Source: Lates calcarifer (Eukaryota; Chordata; Actinopteri; Centropomidae). From it: DNA of 64,000 bases. The stretch spans positions 22,281,742-22,345,741 of the forward strand of contig NC_066853.1 of NCBI RefSeq assembly GCF_001640805.2. Reading direction: 5' to 3'. A program made the translations under genes and the position numbers. Below the pieces are notes generated by a model. The model searched no databases. It was given only the letters and a program-made list of their open reading frames with translations, and had not been told where the DNA came from. Positions 37,844 to 50,811 of this stretch are shown one piece after another; position 1 is the first letter of the stretch; the number at the start of each line of letters is the position of its first letter.

Positions 37844-37845
<2 letters not shown>

Positions 37846-37972
37846 TAAGTGAAAGAGTAATCTTTGCACTTTGAATCAGTTAATCATTCAGCTCTTACCC
37901 TGAGGGTCAAAGAGTTAAAAGCCTGGAACAGTAAAAACTCAGAGAGGATTCCCCCATCACTGGTGTAGCAAC

Positions 37973-40900
37973 ATGGCAAGTAAAGACTCAGAGGATGCAT
38001 CCAGGGACACGAGCTTTGACAACCAGAGCACCGGACTCATGGCGAGGATCCGGAAATTCAACCATAAGGACATTTTCAGCTGGTGAGTGGACAACGTAGA
38101 TGAGCTAAAGTTAGAAGTTAAATTGGTAGAAGTGTTAGCAAGAAGGTAGCTCACAACTTCAGAGGTCTCTTTGGAGCTCAGGTCTCTCAGCACAGTCAGC
38201 AGTCTGAGTACAATGATACAGTGATGGAAAGTTATTTTACTGATATTGAAGGAACAGTTTATAAAGGCTTTATAATCTATAATATTTGGCTCTATTACTG
38301 GTTAATCAATTATTTAGCAATACTAAAAGATCTGTAATATACTATACAGACAAGAATGCATTTATAAATTGATTATGAACATTTATAAACACAGACTTGA
38401 TGGATTTTTGTAGAACTCTTTAATATTGATTTATTAACGTGTGATTTTTGGTCATATCATTTAGATCATTGGTCTATTACAAATTAAGGAACACATCACC
38501 TTTTATTTATGGCTTACTAACATATATAACTGCAGATTTGATGGCTCAGAGGGGTCAGCAAAGCGTCATGCTAGAGGATGACCAATTACAAGAGTAAAAT
38601 ACTACTTATGCATCAGGATTAATAATCTAGACTTTTGAACAGTTTGAGTACATTTATTTTATGTTTGTGTTTTTTGATTGCAAGACTTTTACTTGTAACA
38701 GAGTATTTGTACACTGTTGCATTAAACCAGTGAGTTGTCCTTTTTACAATTAAGTTTTCGTATGGATCAAACAAACAAGCAGATTTTATTAGACAAGCAG
38801 TTTTTAAGATCTACCTCTCTATTCTCTCTCAGGCAGTTGGCCAAGACGTTGGCAATGGGTCAGGGCCTGGCTGGGCTCGTCTGTGGGACGGCCATCACCT
38901 CCCAGTACCTGGCCACAAACTTCCATGTGAACACCCCCATGCTGCAGAGCTTCATGAACTACACCCTGCTTTGTGTCACCTACACAACCATGCTGCTCTG
39001 CAGAACAGGTAACCTTACCGCTCAGGCTCTGAACACCTGAGATAATACCTGTACCTTCTGTGGGAGAAATTGTTTTTTGAATGATAGAAGTATGAGTAAG
39101 TGTTTCTGTTTTACTCTTAGAATTGCACATTTCAAGTGTCAAACTGTCCTCAGGCTTGGTGGTGAAAAAAACAAAACAAAATAAATGTTAACACTGAAGT
39201 TCTGGGGTATTCCCCTTTAAAACGTAGGGGATGGCAATGTTTTACAGATTCTGAAGAGCAGATGGTGGAAGTACCTTCTACTGGGGCTGGTGGACGTGGA
39301 AGCCAATTATGCTGTGGTTAAAGCGTACCAGTACACCACCCTCACCAGTGTACAGGTGGGTATAGGCTGTGTTGGAATGTGTTTCATGGCTGGAGTTTTT
39401 GTCATGAAAAAGGGGCCCAAATTTACCAAACTGCAAAAATTTTGAACTCAAGTGAAAGATAAAAGTTCTCTTCACTTTAAGTCCCACTCACAAATTTAGG
39501 ATTAAAATCTATTTTTCAATATTCTTACAACTTAAGAATGCACTAAGATTTAAGAAAGCACCTTAAATTAGTTAACATAAACCCTGGCTTATTTAAGTTT
39601 AGAAACAGAGGTGTGCGTCCTCTAATATGTTGAGTGATTACACAAAATACACCAGAGACACAAACTACAGGTAGATATAAACTCAGAGGGAGATGGACTG
39701 GCACATATGGGGTTAAAAGGCCTGCAGTGCACCTTGGGGCCAGGCCTAGCTTGGCTATAAACTTAATAAGTAAAGTTTTAAAACCAACCAGATTAACCTT
39801 TTCTGCCACAGACAGAGAAAATTGAATTACATTTACCAAAGTGGGATGAAATGAAGTGAAGGCATGAATGACAGTTTCCAGGTTTCAAAATAATGATTTC
39901 AGTTTATATTTGGGTTTACATCTAAATGTGTTTCTGGTTGTGTTTCTGTCTCTAGTTGCTGGACTGCTTTGTGGTCCCAGTCCTAATGATCCTGTCCTGG
40001 TGGGTTTTGAAGATACGCTACAGGCCAGTTCACTATGTAGCAGTCTGCATCTGTCTCCTCGGGGTGGGGGCCATGGTCGGGGCTGACCTGCTGGCTGGAC
40101 GAGACCAGGGCTCCAGTAAGAACTTCAAAGATGTGTTTGCTCACTCACTGAGCTCATTAATGCTTAAGTGGAAGATTAAATAAAAATTACTTTTAGCAGT
40201 TAATAGTTGTATAAAGCTTTAGCGTCTCCAGAACTCACTGGTCTGATAAATGTCCTCAAATGATGTCACTTGAGTCAGAGTCAGGTGATAATCCAATGGT
40301 GTTAGGACACCTCCAGGGGAGCATGCCAGCCAAATCTGTGACTGGATGCTGTGCATTTGATGTCATCCCTTGTCTCTGTCTGTTAGTATATGGTGGCTCA
40401 GCACCTTGTACAGTAGCTGCTTGTCTTTTGCTGGTTAGAGGAGCTTTGGCTGCTTGGCTGTCAGCTAAGTCTGTGGCAGAGCTTTAAAACTTTCCCGTGC
40501 CCTAAAAGTATATAGACTATGTTCCGTACTGCACTGTAATGTAATGATGTTTCTCTCATCTCCTCAGCCTCAAACATCTTGTTAGGTGATGGTTTGGTGC
40601 TGCTCAGTGCTACGCTGTACGCTGTGTCTAATGTGTGTCAGGAATACACAGTGAAGAACCTGAGCAGAGTGGAGTTCCTGGGCATGGTCGGCCTGTTTGG
40701 CACAATCATCAGCACCATACAGATGTAAGTGATAGTGGGTGTGATCAGTCTTCAACTCATTCAAGGACTCATTCCACATTATGGTTAATATAGTGTTTTT
40801 TTTTTTCTTGATGCAGGGTGATCCTGGAACGCAATGAAATCGCCAACATTCAGTGGAACTGGCAAGTCGGTCAGTATTCATCTTACACAGAAACTGTAGG

Positions 40901-42944
40901 CAGTTAATGTCCATATATCAGCTGGGTTTGTGTTCACATGGTGTAAAACCAGTGACTTTCCTTTAAGAGGCCGTGTGCTGCCACTAAAGACACAGCTCCA
41001 CTACGTCTGTGCATGTGATACAGAACATGAATGGATTACTGACTGGTCCCACCAGGGGCCTAAGAGGTCAATAGATATATTTCCTTTGACATTTGAATTG
41101 TTACAGTGAAAAACATTTGGGTGTTTCTCTTCTCAGGGCTCCTGTTCTCTGGCTTTGCGTTGTGTATGTACACTCTGTACAGCTGTATGCCCGTTGTGAT
41201 CAAGCTAAGCAGTGCCACCTCTGTCAACTTGTCCCTGCTCACTGCTGACCTCTTCAGCCTCTTCTGTGGGATCTTTGTCTTCCAGTACAATGTGAGCAGA
41301 CACACACACACACCCTGCAAATCCCATGAAAACCAATGAATGGATGTTTTGGATGTTGTGATATGTCTTCTTCCCCTGTACCACAGAGCTCCATTTTCAT
41401 CCAAAAACTATTAATAACACACCAGTGAACCACACTGTTGTACTTGGTGACATCATCCTTCATTAACGTGAACAGACACAGTAGTTTATTTTGATTCAGT
41501 CCCACATGCACTGTCACCAGAGCACCAAATGTGGATTACTGAAAATAGTTCCCAACAAATGAACTATTTCCTCCCGTTTTAGCTAAATTGTCAAAAAACA
41601 ACAGCACCCAAGCTATTTTAGGAAATTATTTAGCCTTTAAAAAATGGAAGTATATAATTGTGACCCGTATTTAAGTAGGAATGAGTGGGGTGTATCAGTG
41701 TCTCAAGTACAGGTTCCTTTCTCCAGCAGACACACCTGTGGTGCTTCGTTCCGCCCAGTCTCTGGGTCACAGTAACCTGCTGAATGTTATAGTGACACAA
41801 CAGTGTTAATGAATAATAAGTGTTAATGAGTAACCTCAGTGTCATGTGTTTTCACAGAGGTGCATGCATTTACACAGATTATAAACTTGTGAGACCTATA
41901 TATGCTTTAAACAACTTTTACTGTGCTGAAACTGAAACTGTTACTTATGCAGTACATTGGTTTTTCCTCTTTCACATGTTATGTTTTTTTTCCCCAACAA
42001 AAAGTTTGTGAAAGGTGCATACTGAACCGTGACTGTTATTATGTCAGAAATCCTGCAGTTGAGTCCAGATCCTATACAGAGATGAAAAGTGAGCTCAGAG
42101 AAACGTTCCCCTTTCAAACAGCTGAATATGAAAACAGCCTTCTAGTTTCGAATCCATACACCCCATTTTGAGTGGAGGACTTCAAAACTGCTATAATCAA
42201 TATTTTTTATATAAACAACAAATCAAATCAAACAATTTGACATTATGAAAGGAGACTACACTCTCAAAAAAAGATGACTCCACCTTTCCCTAAACCTAAC
42301 CAAACCCTTACCATAGCACTGACACATAAGAGGGTTATTTATTTTTCTGCTGATTTTCTACAGTTTATTCATGGCATACCTGATGCTGACACTAAAAACT
42401 ATGTTAAAAATTTAATAAAGTGTCAAGTATCAAATAAAATGGTAAAGTAGTAGAAAACAAGCCATGCAACAAATTGAAATACAAAGCTATGATCCATACA
42501 GTGCAATATGTCCCTGCATCAGCATCTTTTTTGTTCATATAATTCAGTTTAAATATAACCAGTCCACTCTCTGCCCTGCCTCAGTTTTCTGGACTCTACC
42601 TGGTCTCACTGGTGGTCATCCTCATCGGCTTCATCACCTTCAACGCTGTGCCAACACCCACAGATTCCACAGACCCCACCACCTCCTCTTCCTCTTCCAT
42701 CTGTGAGGAGGGAAGCTATGACAATCCTGTGGCCTCTCACAGTGAAATCACCAAGCAGGAAGTTACTGTGGAGATCAGCACTGAGGAGGAAGAGGATGAT
42801 GAAGAGGAGCAGCAGGGGGATGGAGAAAAGGAGGTATGGGACGAAGAGGAGAGGGGGAGGAAGAAGAGAGCTTCAGGGCCATCAGGGAGCCTTGGAGGAG
42901 GGAACGATGATATTGTTGCTGTTGGACACAGCACTAAAATGTGA
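37973..42944 (+). CDS. slc35f2: Solute carrier family 35 member F2 (8 coding exons, 432 aa)
   Basis: Exons are 37973-38082, 38833-39008, 39228-39355, 39956-40115, 40568-40724, 40817-40869, 41137-41291 and 42585-42944. All splice sites are GT/AG and in frame; the total is 1299 bases. This is a multi-pass DMT/EamA-type transporter with conserved words [74 protein letters not shown] and [16 protein letters not shown], as in vertebrate SLC35F1/F2. The cytoplasmic C-terminus is long and acidic (an E/D run near residues 372-390), longer than human SLC35F2. Human SLC35F2 imports the drug YM155 and has been linked to queuosine uptake; its full physiological role is less settled. Linkage to cul5 supports F2 rather than F1. 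The (TA)n run 22 bases after the stop lies in the 3' UTR. Confidence 0.93.
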
Positions 42945-42965
42945 CCAACAGCTGGACAACCTGTC

Positions 42966-42966
42966 A

Positions 42967-43039
<73 letters not shown>
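42966..43039. repeat. (TA)n microsatellite in the slc35f2 3' UTR
   Basis: About 36 uninterrupted TA units begin 22 bases after the slc35f2 stop codon. In RNA this is a long UA hairpin-capable tract directly after the coding region. Confidence 0.95.
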
Positions 43040-43042
<3 letters not shown>

Positions 43043-43346
43043 ACTTTTATTTATTGAGTTTTGCTTACACTGCATACAGAAATTCACACCACAATGAAAT
43101 GAATAAGAAAAGAGGGAAAAACAAACAAACAGTGGTACACATCTCATCCTTGAAATGTTTAAAGCTACTGTCATTGTTACTATGACATCTTTGTATCCAA
43201 GTTGTGTGTGTGTGTGTATGTTATATTATTAAATATTTTCATTTTTACCAAAAGATAAGCTGCCTGACAGTCATTTTATCCACAGGCTGTATGATTTGTT
43301 CTAGGCATTTTCTGTTCAAATGCTGGAAAAAAATAATGATATAGCA

Positions 43347-43352
43347 AATAAA
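43347..43352 (+). other. slc35f2: Polyadenylation signal of slc35f2
   Basis: AATAAA on the plus strand, about 400 bases after the slc35f2 stop. It is the first canonical signal downstream of the TA run. Confidence 0.5.
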
Positions 43353-43438
43353 CATTATTTCTCCCACACACCCTCCATTACAGATGCAGATACTGGAGAA
43401 ATAAATCACAACCAGGAGAATTTGGAAAGCAGTAAATC

Positions 43439-43444
43439 TTTATT
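43439..43444 (-). other. rhbdd1: Polyadenylation signal of rhbdd1
   Basis: Plus-strand TTTATT is AATAAA on the minus strand, about 730 bases beyond the rhbdd1 stop. The predicted 3' ends of rhbdd1 and slc35f2 therefore lie within about 100 bases and may overlap. Confidence 0.45.
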
Positions 43445-44171
43445 GTCTAAAAATATAATGAAAATACAACAAACCAGTTTAAACTCTTCAATATCGGCTT
43501 TGCCTCTCAAAATGACACAAGTGTTTTCTGATGTAGTGGTCCAGTCCTCTATGCTTAAAGTTTGATTATGTTCAGGTTAAAGGGAGCTAATGTTCACCGT
43601 TGAGCCTGGGTCACCGTCAGATGTTTTGTGTGGCTTATTACAAAGTCAGAGTGGTAATATTATCATTTTTACAAAAAAAGCATCTCTGTGTACACTGTAT
43701 GGCCTCGTTAATTCTGCCATGTGGTGTGCTTTTTCTCACTCCAGTGCATACTTGGCAAATAGATGACATGGTGTCATGAGTTTACTTCAAACAGCTAAAA
43801 ATGAAGACTTCTTAGTCTGGTAGCCAAGCAATTGGTCCCCCATAAATGAGTTAATTAGTGAGATTTAGACACAGGGCTTGGTGGATTTTGTTACCACTGG
43901 GCAGCCACAGGCTAGCAGAATGTTAGTTTTCCTTTAAACATGAACAAAATCAAACATTATGGGCTGCTTTCCAGAGCATGGATATTTACTCACCATTCAG
44001 TAAGAAATCCTTCATACATCCCTCTCCTCTGCCAGATTTGTTTTTACATTTTCATTTTCAAAAAGTGTGGAAAGTCCTTATGAGAAACATGAAATCACAA
44101 AGTAGTAGACTGAAGTGCAGGTAAGAGACTGACAATATGAGATACTGTAAAGGTGTCCTCTCATTCTGCCT

Positions 44172-47100
44172 TTACAATCTTCTCCTCTGGCTGGGAAATC
44201 CTTGGTCAAACCTCCTCAGTCTCCTCCTCCTGAGAATCTCTTCAGGACTCACGTCCTCATCAGTGGGCTGGTAACCATGAGGGGGACTTGAAGCTCTTCT
44301 CGGTCTGGTTTGTCCTAAAAAAATAAATAAATAAATAATTTGTGTGTGTTCAGCAGCAACAACACACACTGGCTTCTTTCCATTTGTTGTAATTTCTCTC
44401 TCTTACCTCTGTCATTCAGGCTTTTTCTGATCGCCAGTTCTATCTGCTCTTCCTCTGTCAGTCCTGCGATATCTGAGTCTGTATACTCAGAAGTATAATC
44501 TGTCGTATAATCTTCTGCATGCCGTGGATCTTCTCGATTTTCTCGCCTAGTTCTGCTGTAGCCTACACACACACATTTACACACATTTCAAGAACACAAA
44601 ATACTTGTATGTAACTTGAATGTAGAAAATATGTCCTGGATCAGGAGTATCCAACATGCAGATATCCTTTTTAAATATACTACAAACAGACTTGCAAATA
44701 GTTACTGAACGAATTATGGCCTGTTTGGCTCCAGCTTGGTCCCAGCAGACATAACGCCCAAATCATGTTCATCATCACAGATACAGCTGTAATTCTTTAC
44801 ACCCTAAAACATGTTTCTAATGTTGGGAGCAACAAACATCAGAACTGAGAGGAATGCCACTGTTATCGGTTCATCAGTTTATCCTATTGGACATTTGTGT
44901 TAAATTTTGTTAGAATTACCATATGAATTCTTGACCTATGGCCAAAAATATATTTTGTGAGGTCACAATGACATTTGACCCTTGACCACCAAAATCTAAT
45001 CATCTTTGAGTCCAAGTCAATATTTGTGCCAAATTTGAAGAAACTCTGGTCACGACTGTCACCAGTGTGGAGGTGTAACCATGTCATCATGGCTGACAAG
45101 TTTCCAGCAAAAGGTCGGCGCATGAACGTGGTGAACGATGAAAGGCTCTTGTAGTGTGAAAAAAATCAAAGAACTGGGACTGGAGTCTAGCATGTCAGAA
45201 TTTTTTGTATTTTCTGATCTGATTAGACATGTCCTACAATGCGTTCTATCTGGTGTAAACATGGCCTCAGGATTATATCACCACCTGTTGTTTTTGCATG
45301 CTCTTCACAACCTCTGATGACGTGTATACAGTTTCTTGATCCTTCTTTAACATGACATTCAAGGACCTGAATGATGATTGAAGACGTGGCAAGAATTTAT
45401 GGCACTATATGACTGCATAATCTGACATGGCAACCATCCTGGCAAAAACATGTGTAATCTGATCCCAGCATAACTGAACAAATTTACTGAACACACAAGA
45501 TCTTGTGCTGTATTGTTGCACAATTGATTTAATATTGTAAATCTCTGTTGAGTATGTTTTCTCAAATATAGTTGTACCTGAATAGCTGTAGTATGGTCTT
45601 GGCTGTGGAGTATTTACTTCTGAAGATACAAACTCTGATGGGAAAAAAAACAGAATATCAGTGAATATTTGAAGAAGTTATTATGCGATAAGATTTGGTG
45701 ACACAGTTTACATCAAGATTCAGATATCTACTGATCTGGGCACAGATTCATTTCTCCTCTGTATCAGACCTCTCTCTATCAGTTCAGTTTGCCATAGGTG
45801 GCCTCCAATCAGATTCACATATCTCAAGGATAATAAAAGCAAACTGGATGCATTTGGCCACAATCTGGTGTTTATAGCAAAGGGTCTTAAATACTTCAGT
45901 TAATATGAGATTTAGAAGTTTGTGATTCTTAATACATTTACAAAGATTTGCAAAAACATGTTTTTTTAAATCATGCTAAATGTCATCCATTTAAAATGAC
46001 ATCATCAAGAAACAATGAAGTCTGCAAAAAGTGGAGATCTGAATACTTTCTGAAGCCACTGTATATTAACAGTCTATTTATGAAAGCAACATTCGCACTC
46101 ATTCAGACCTGCACATGTCTCCATGATGGTCTTCAATGGACCCACAGTGTAGAGAAGACCCACCAGGATACCTGCCAGGTGACCCACCAAAGAAGTCCTG
46201 AAGAAGAGCCACAAAATGAAAAACACAAAACTTTCCTAGTTTTTACAAGATTCTTTTCATGTTATAACAACACATTTTTCATATTAATATGACATATTCT
46301 ACAATATTATTTTTTCATTATTACCATTTTACAAATGCCCCTAGCATCAAATAACACTGGTTATTGTAGGTTTTTTCTTGCCAATGCGGGCTGTAGTCAG
46401 CAGGTTTTTTGTAATTTGATGTTCATAAAATAACATTCACAGTGGTCAAAGGATGTCAGAAAACTGACATTATTTATTAAATCATATATTACATTATATA
46501 ACTTTCCAGCAGTATATAACAATAATTCCTAGTAATATTAGTAGTCATTTAGTAGTCAGTAGTCATTTAACTTGAGCTGTACCCAGGTAAGTGGCAGAAA
46601 GTTGACTGATTACACAATTAGAAAATAATTTATTAAGTAATGTAAGTTAATTCAATTTTTGTGAAAATTAACACTTGCCCATTATGAGTGGATAAGTTTC
46701 CTTATTACAGTTGTGTCAGGTCTGATGGTACTGAATGAGAGTTCACAAAAAAGGACTGAGCATCCTCCTGCAGCACACTGCACCACTGTTCACATGTAGT
46801 TTATAGATGTTTAATGTCTCACAACAGCCCTCAACCACTTACAAAAACATTTCTAACCAACATTACTGTTTATGGAGGAGAAGAAAAAATATTCAAGATC
46901 TGTTTCAAAAATACAATGACCATGATACACCCCCTTCCCTGGTACACAGGAGAGCCTCAGGCTGATTTTGTGGTACAGTATCTTACCCGGGGGCGATTAG
47001 GTAGATCAGCACTAGCTCCACCCAGCTAGCAAAGCGATTGGACACACGCAGATTCAACACATAGGTCACACCACCTGGGTTGTAATAGTTGCTGACCACC

Positions 47101-49614
47101 TTCAGAGCAAACAGGACACCTGGAAACACAAGTTGTGTGGAACTTGAATGAATGAATGAATGGATTTAATGAAGAGGATTAGTATCACCTAAACAGGGAG
47201 CTATTTACAGTCAGAAATGAAATCAGAGGGAAAAGAAAATTCAATGAGAAATAATTTGTTTGCTTGTTTGCCACTTCTAAATGTCACCCACACATTTCAC
47301 AATTAATGTCAACGTTGATTAGAGCTGCAACTGTCTAGCTAGCTATCTGTCTAACTAACTGACCGTCTGACTGATTCTGTCGGTACCCTGTATTCATAAA
47401 AACACTTATGGTATAATTTATTTCTCCTTTGCTTTTACATCTCCAGTTGTTACTCTCTTGTTTGCAAAAATCATGTTTTCTCACACCGTAGCTACATTTA
47501 AATATCAGTAGGAACCAGTCAGTAAATCACAAGCAGTTTGAAAAACAAATTAGCCGTGAAAACAAGAGATTTAATATCAACTTGCCCTCTGTTGCACTGT
47601 GATGTTGGCATTTTTCAATTTCAACCAACATTTTTAATAGACCAATTGATTTATCAAGAAATGCATGTCCTGACTAATGATAATGAAACTAAATAATAAT
47701 AATGAATTTCTAACATTTATGACTTGGATTTAAAACACTCCACAGGAAAAAAAACTGCTTTTTTCAGTTTTAAAACAATAATAATGTTGATAACTTGTAC
47801 CTGAGAAACCAACGACACACTCGTTGCTGAGAGACGACATATCTATAAGTTCTGCCAATGAATCAGAGTCCTCGATGAGTTTTGTCATCAGCGCCTGCAG
47901 CAGCAGATAGACCAGTCCGGTGAGCAGAGAGAAGACTGACAGCAGGTAGAGGAACCAGGCTGCACCCAGACGATGCTCCAGCCTGATGCCTTTCCAGAGG
48001 AAAGACACCATGTTGAAGTAGAGGTGCCAGTCGTCAACGTGGTGCAGGGGGGAAAGGAGGAGGCGACGCCACTCCTTGTGCCTGTACACATATTGGAGGC
48101 TCATGCAGGCCTGAGGATTATATGACAGAATGAAGCAATAACTGTCTAATGACAGCAATGACACCTGTGTTTTATTAACCAGTGTTGGAAAGTACATTTA
48201 CTCAGGTTTCTGTTCTTACAAATTTGAGTGTTTCCACTTTATGCGACTTACTTCTACTCTACATTTCAGTGGTAAATACTGTATATGTGTTGTATATATA
48301 TGCCATTAAACTGACAGTTGTAGTCACTTTGCAGATTGAGATTTTATGTACAAAACATACAATGAGTTTTTAACATGATAAATTGTTATAGATAAAACTA
48401 TAAAATAGTTCAAATAAACCTGCAACAACATTAAAATGCTGCTTACATGTTAATGCATCAATAATAATGACTGAAACACACTGATAGAGGTCATTAGTTA
48501 CACTTTTGATACTTTTACTGGAGTGCAGAACTTTTGCTTGTAACAGAAGTGTCCTATAGTATGTGATATTGCTACTTTTATGTGAAGAAGAATTGCATTT
48601 ATTCGCTTTCTGGTGAGAATAGAGTGAATTGTTGCTTATTGTACTATTATTTTATGTTTTATTTTTTATAAATGAATTAGGTGAAAAGGTGACAAACAGC
48701 TCATCATCTGAACATAAAAAATGCTATTATCTATACAATAGCGCCCTCTGCTGCCCTGGCTGTTCAAAATTTGAATGCTGATTTCTGTGCAGTACAGCAA
48801 ACAGTGACTGATCTGAAATTACTGCTAAACTCAGATAAAATAAAATGTATACAGTTTTCTAAAGAACTGTCTAATAGTACCATGGTAAATATTACTACAC
48901 TAAATGTACCAAGGATTTAAAGCATCCCTTTGAATTCTGGATAGATGACAAGCAGTACTTCAAGAAACATATTTATGATTAAGTCTATAAAAGCATAACT
49001 GGCATTCTGTTATAGAAATAATATATGTATTACCCAGAATTACAGAAAGGGCAAAGAGAGCAACACTGCATTATTTCTTTTTTAATCTACAAGGCACTTA
49101 TTGGCAAAATTTTGGGTACATGACATGTGTTATTAACTACAGTTCAACTTCACACGGCACTAGGTCCCAAGACTATTTGGGAAAATCAGTGTGTTAGCAC
49201 TGAGATTGGGAAATTGGGTTGAGAAAAATTAGGCAAGCTAATCCTTTTTAATCTTTTTAAAACTCTTTTAGCTGACTTAGGGCAGTATGAATGTGTATGT
49301 TTCAACTGAGTTTTAATCTTCATATGCATATTTGCTTTTAAGGACTATGATATGTTGTAGATTATGTTTTATTGTATCTATATATTGCTTTCACTGTTTC
49401 TTTATTTTGCTTATTCCATAGTTGTATCTTTTACAGTAGTGATACTCCTAATGTTACACTGACAAATTACCTTCATCAGTTGAGCAGCAGGGAACATGTA
49501 AAGATACACATTGAATCCCAGGACAGCCAGGGTGATGGCAGGGATGTTTCCCAGACCCTCCTGGAACAGCTGGACCGCCAGAAGCAGCAGGCCCAGCTGG
49601 AAACCCCTCTGCAT
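44172..49614 (-). CDS. rhbdd1: Rhomboid intramembrane protease RHBDD1/RHBDL4 (7 coding exons, 343 aa)
   Basis: Exons in transcription order are 49614-49471, 48110-47801, 47119-46987, 46197-46109, 45634-45578, 44562-44407 and 44314-44172. All junctions are in frame; the total is 1032 bases. The start ATG lies 13 bases inside an acceptor-bounded exon and matches the MQR start of human RHBDD1. The multi-pass core carries LLLSPLHHVDDWHLYFN, the catalytic serine motif GFSG (the Gly spans an exon junction) and the catalytic histidine in GHLAGILVG. The cytosolic tail has a ubiquitin-interacting motif (EEEQIELAIRKSL) and a p97/VCP-binding motif (RRRRLRRFDQ), both known in the human protein. It cleaves unstable ER membrane proteins for ER-associated degradation. 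The loop before the active-site helix (TKLIEDSDSLAELIDMSSLS) is a few residues longer than in human. Total length is 343 aa against 315. Confidence 0.94.
44925..45080 (+). repeat. Teleost dispersed repeat fragment
   Basis: The words GACATTTGACCCTTGACCAC, CAAAATCTAATCATC and GTGCCAAATTTGAAGAAA match a repeat widespread in fish genomes as I remember it. It lies in an rhbdd1 intron. Confidence 0.5.
48180..48610 (+). repeat. Teleost dispersed repeat (AAGTAAAAG family), opposite orientation
   Basis: The words GGAAAGTACATTTACTCAGG, CTTCTACTCTACATTTCAG and TGACAGTTGTAGTCACTTTG, then ACTTTTACTGGAGTGCAGAA with TTGCTTGTAACAGA, recur in the family seen at 12785-13250 and 36160-36300. It lies in an rhbdd1 intron. 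Confidence 0.55.
48780..49390 (+). mobile_element. Degenerate LINE reverse-transcriptase fragment
   Basis: Translated on the plus strand with stops and frame slips, the block reads like the C-terminal part of a fish LINE ORF2. It has a segment TDLKLLLNSDKIKCIQFSK (the typical 'L-K-L-x-L-N-x-D-K-T-K' word after the RT core), then YRKGKESNTALF, IYKALIGKI-like and ILFNLFKTLLADLG-like stretches in the expected order. It is inserted in the rhbdd1 intron, antisense to the gene, and is inactive. Confidence 0.6.
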
Positions 49615-49996
49615 ACTGAAAACAACCTGGGGAGAGATGGTTTAAAATAAAACTTTGATGTAAGACAATGAGAAAGAACTCTGTTATTCCCAAATGATAA
49701 TCTTGTGCCATCACATGCTCAATGCCCCAGAAACACTGGGTAGCTAAAAGACATTTCTGAGTCAGAGCTAGTTTCTCCCTGATTGGTTATGTATAATAAA
49801 TAAAAAATAATGGATCATGGATATGACACTGCAAAATACAACAATGTAGTTGTCAGTGATGGGTTGAAAGCAACAATTTGTATTAATATTTACATCATAA
49901 AATAATAAAATAATGGAGTACTGACAGCAGAAGAAAAACAGATGGATTGAAGATACTGCACCCTCAGATATTAAACTCAACACAGACAGGAAATTA

Positions 49997-50230
49997 ATTA
50001 TTGCACATATTTGGTTCCACCCTGTAGAGAGTTAAATCTGTGATCCCCCTGCAAAGGGAAGAGTCTGACTGCCTTCAGCAGAAAGGATCTCCTGTACTGC
50101 TGAGTCCTGCACAGAGGGGCAGTGTGTGTCCTTCTGGGGGGGGCATGCCGGAGGAGAGAGGGACTGTCCATGATGTTGAGACGTTTCTGCAGCATCCTCC
50201 TCTCAGACACATCCACCAGAGTCTCTAGAT
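49997..50230 (-). mobile_element. LINE 3'-end fragment (degenerate)
   Basis: The minus strand encodes CRTQQYRRSFLLKAVRLF, resembling the last coding words of fish LINE ORF2 proteins ('R-x-K-N-S-F-x-P-x-A-V-R-L-L-N'). The wording TCCATGATGTTGAGACGTTT on the plus strand also recalls such repeats. It lies in the 5' intron of rhbdd1. Confidence 0.45.
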
Positions 50231-50811
50231 CAACTCAACCTGGTGCCCCATCACACTGCCACATTGTAGATGACACAACATGCACAGCATGGTCCTGGTC
50301 CTGTACTGATATCAATGTTGTTCCTTTTAACCATGACACGGGGGACACGTAAAACAGAGGCTTTTTAATAACTTGTTAATTGACAACTAAATAAAAAGGA
50401 TACAAATAGTTAGTTGAGCTTTAGACTGGCAGGTAGGTGGACAGATTTTATTTACAAAGCACATACACCTAAGCATATTTATCAAAATCTTGAACTATTC
50501 CTTTAATACTTCAGAAAACAGTTACTTTATTTGGAACTTTTTAGTGGGCAGATCTGATGCAGACACACAAAGAGTTTACTCAAGTGATTCACACAATCTC
50601 ACAGACACCTGAGACAGTGCTGCAGCTGCAACAAGGAAACCTCTGTTTTCATCTCTTCCTCATTCTTTCTATTTTAGATGATAATAATAATAAAGCAGCA
50701 GATCTGGAAAGGGGAGACAAAACACTGACATTCAACAGACCTCAGCAGCAGGCAAAAAACACTACACAGCCGCACACAATCTTACAATAAATCTGAATAC
50801 ACTTTACTTAC

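Larger units (their letters stand above)
36300..37950. other. Head-to-head spacer between cul5 and slc35f2
   Basis: This AT-rich sequence holds no exon I can support. In human RAB39A lies between these two genes, but no P-loop such as GxxxxGKS or other Rab exon is visible. The spacer contains repeat fragments (36160-36300, 37430-37620) and a (CA)n run at 37811-37843. Confidence 0.55.

Noticed and set aside
42703..43185. Frames of 160 (plus) and 145 (minus) codons over the TA run
   Set aside because: They are created by the (TA)n repeat (Tyr-Ile repeats) and by shadows of the slc35f2 acidic tail.
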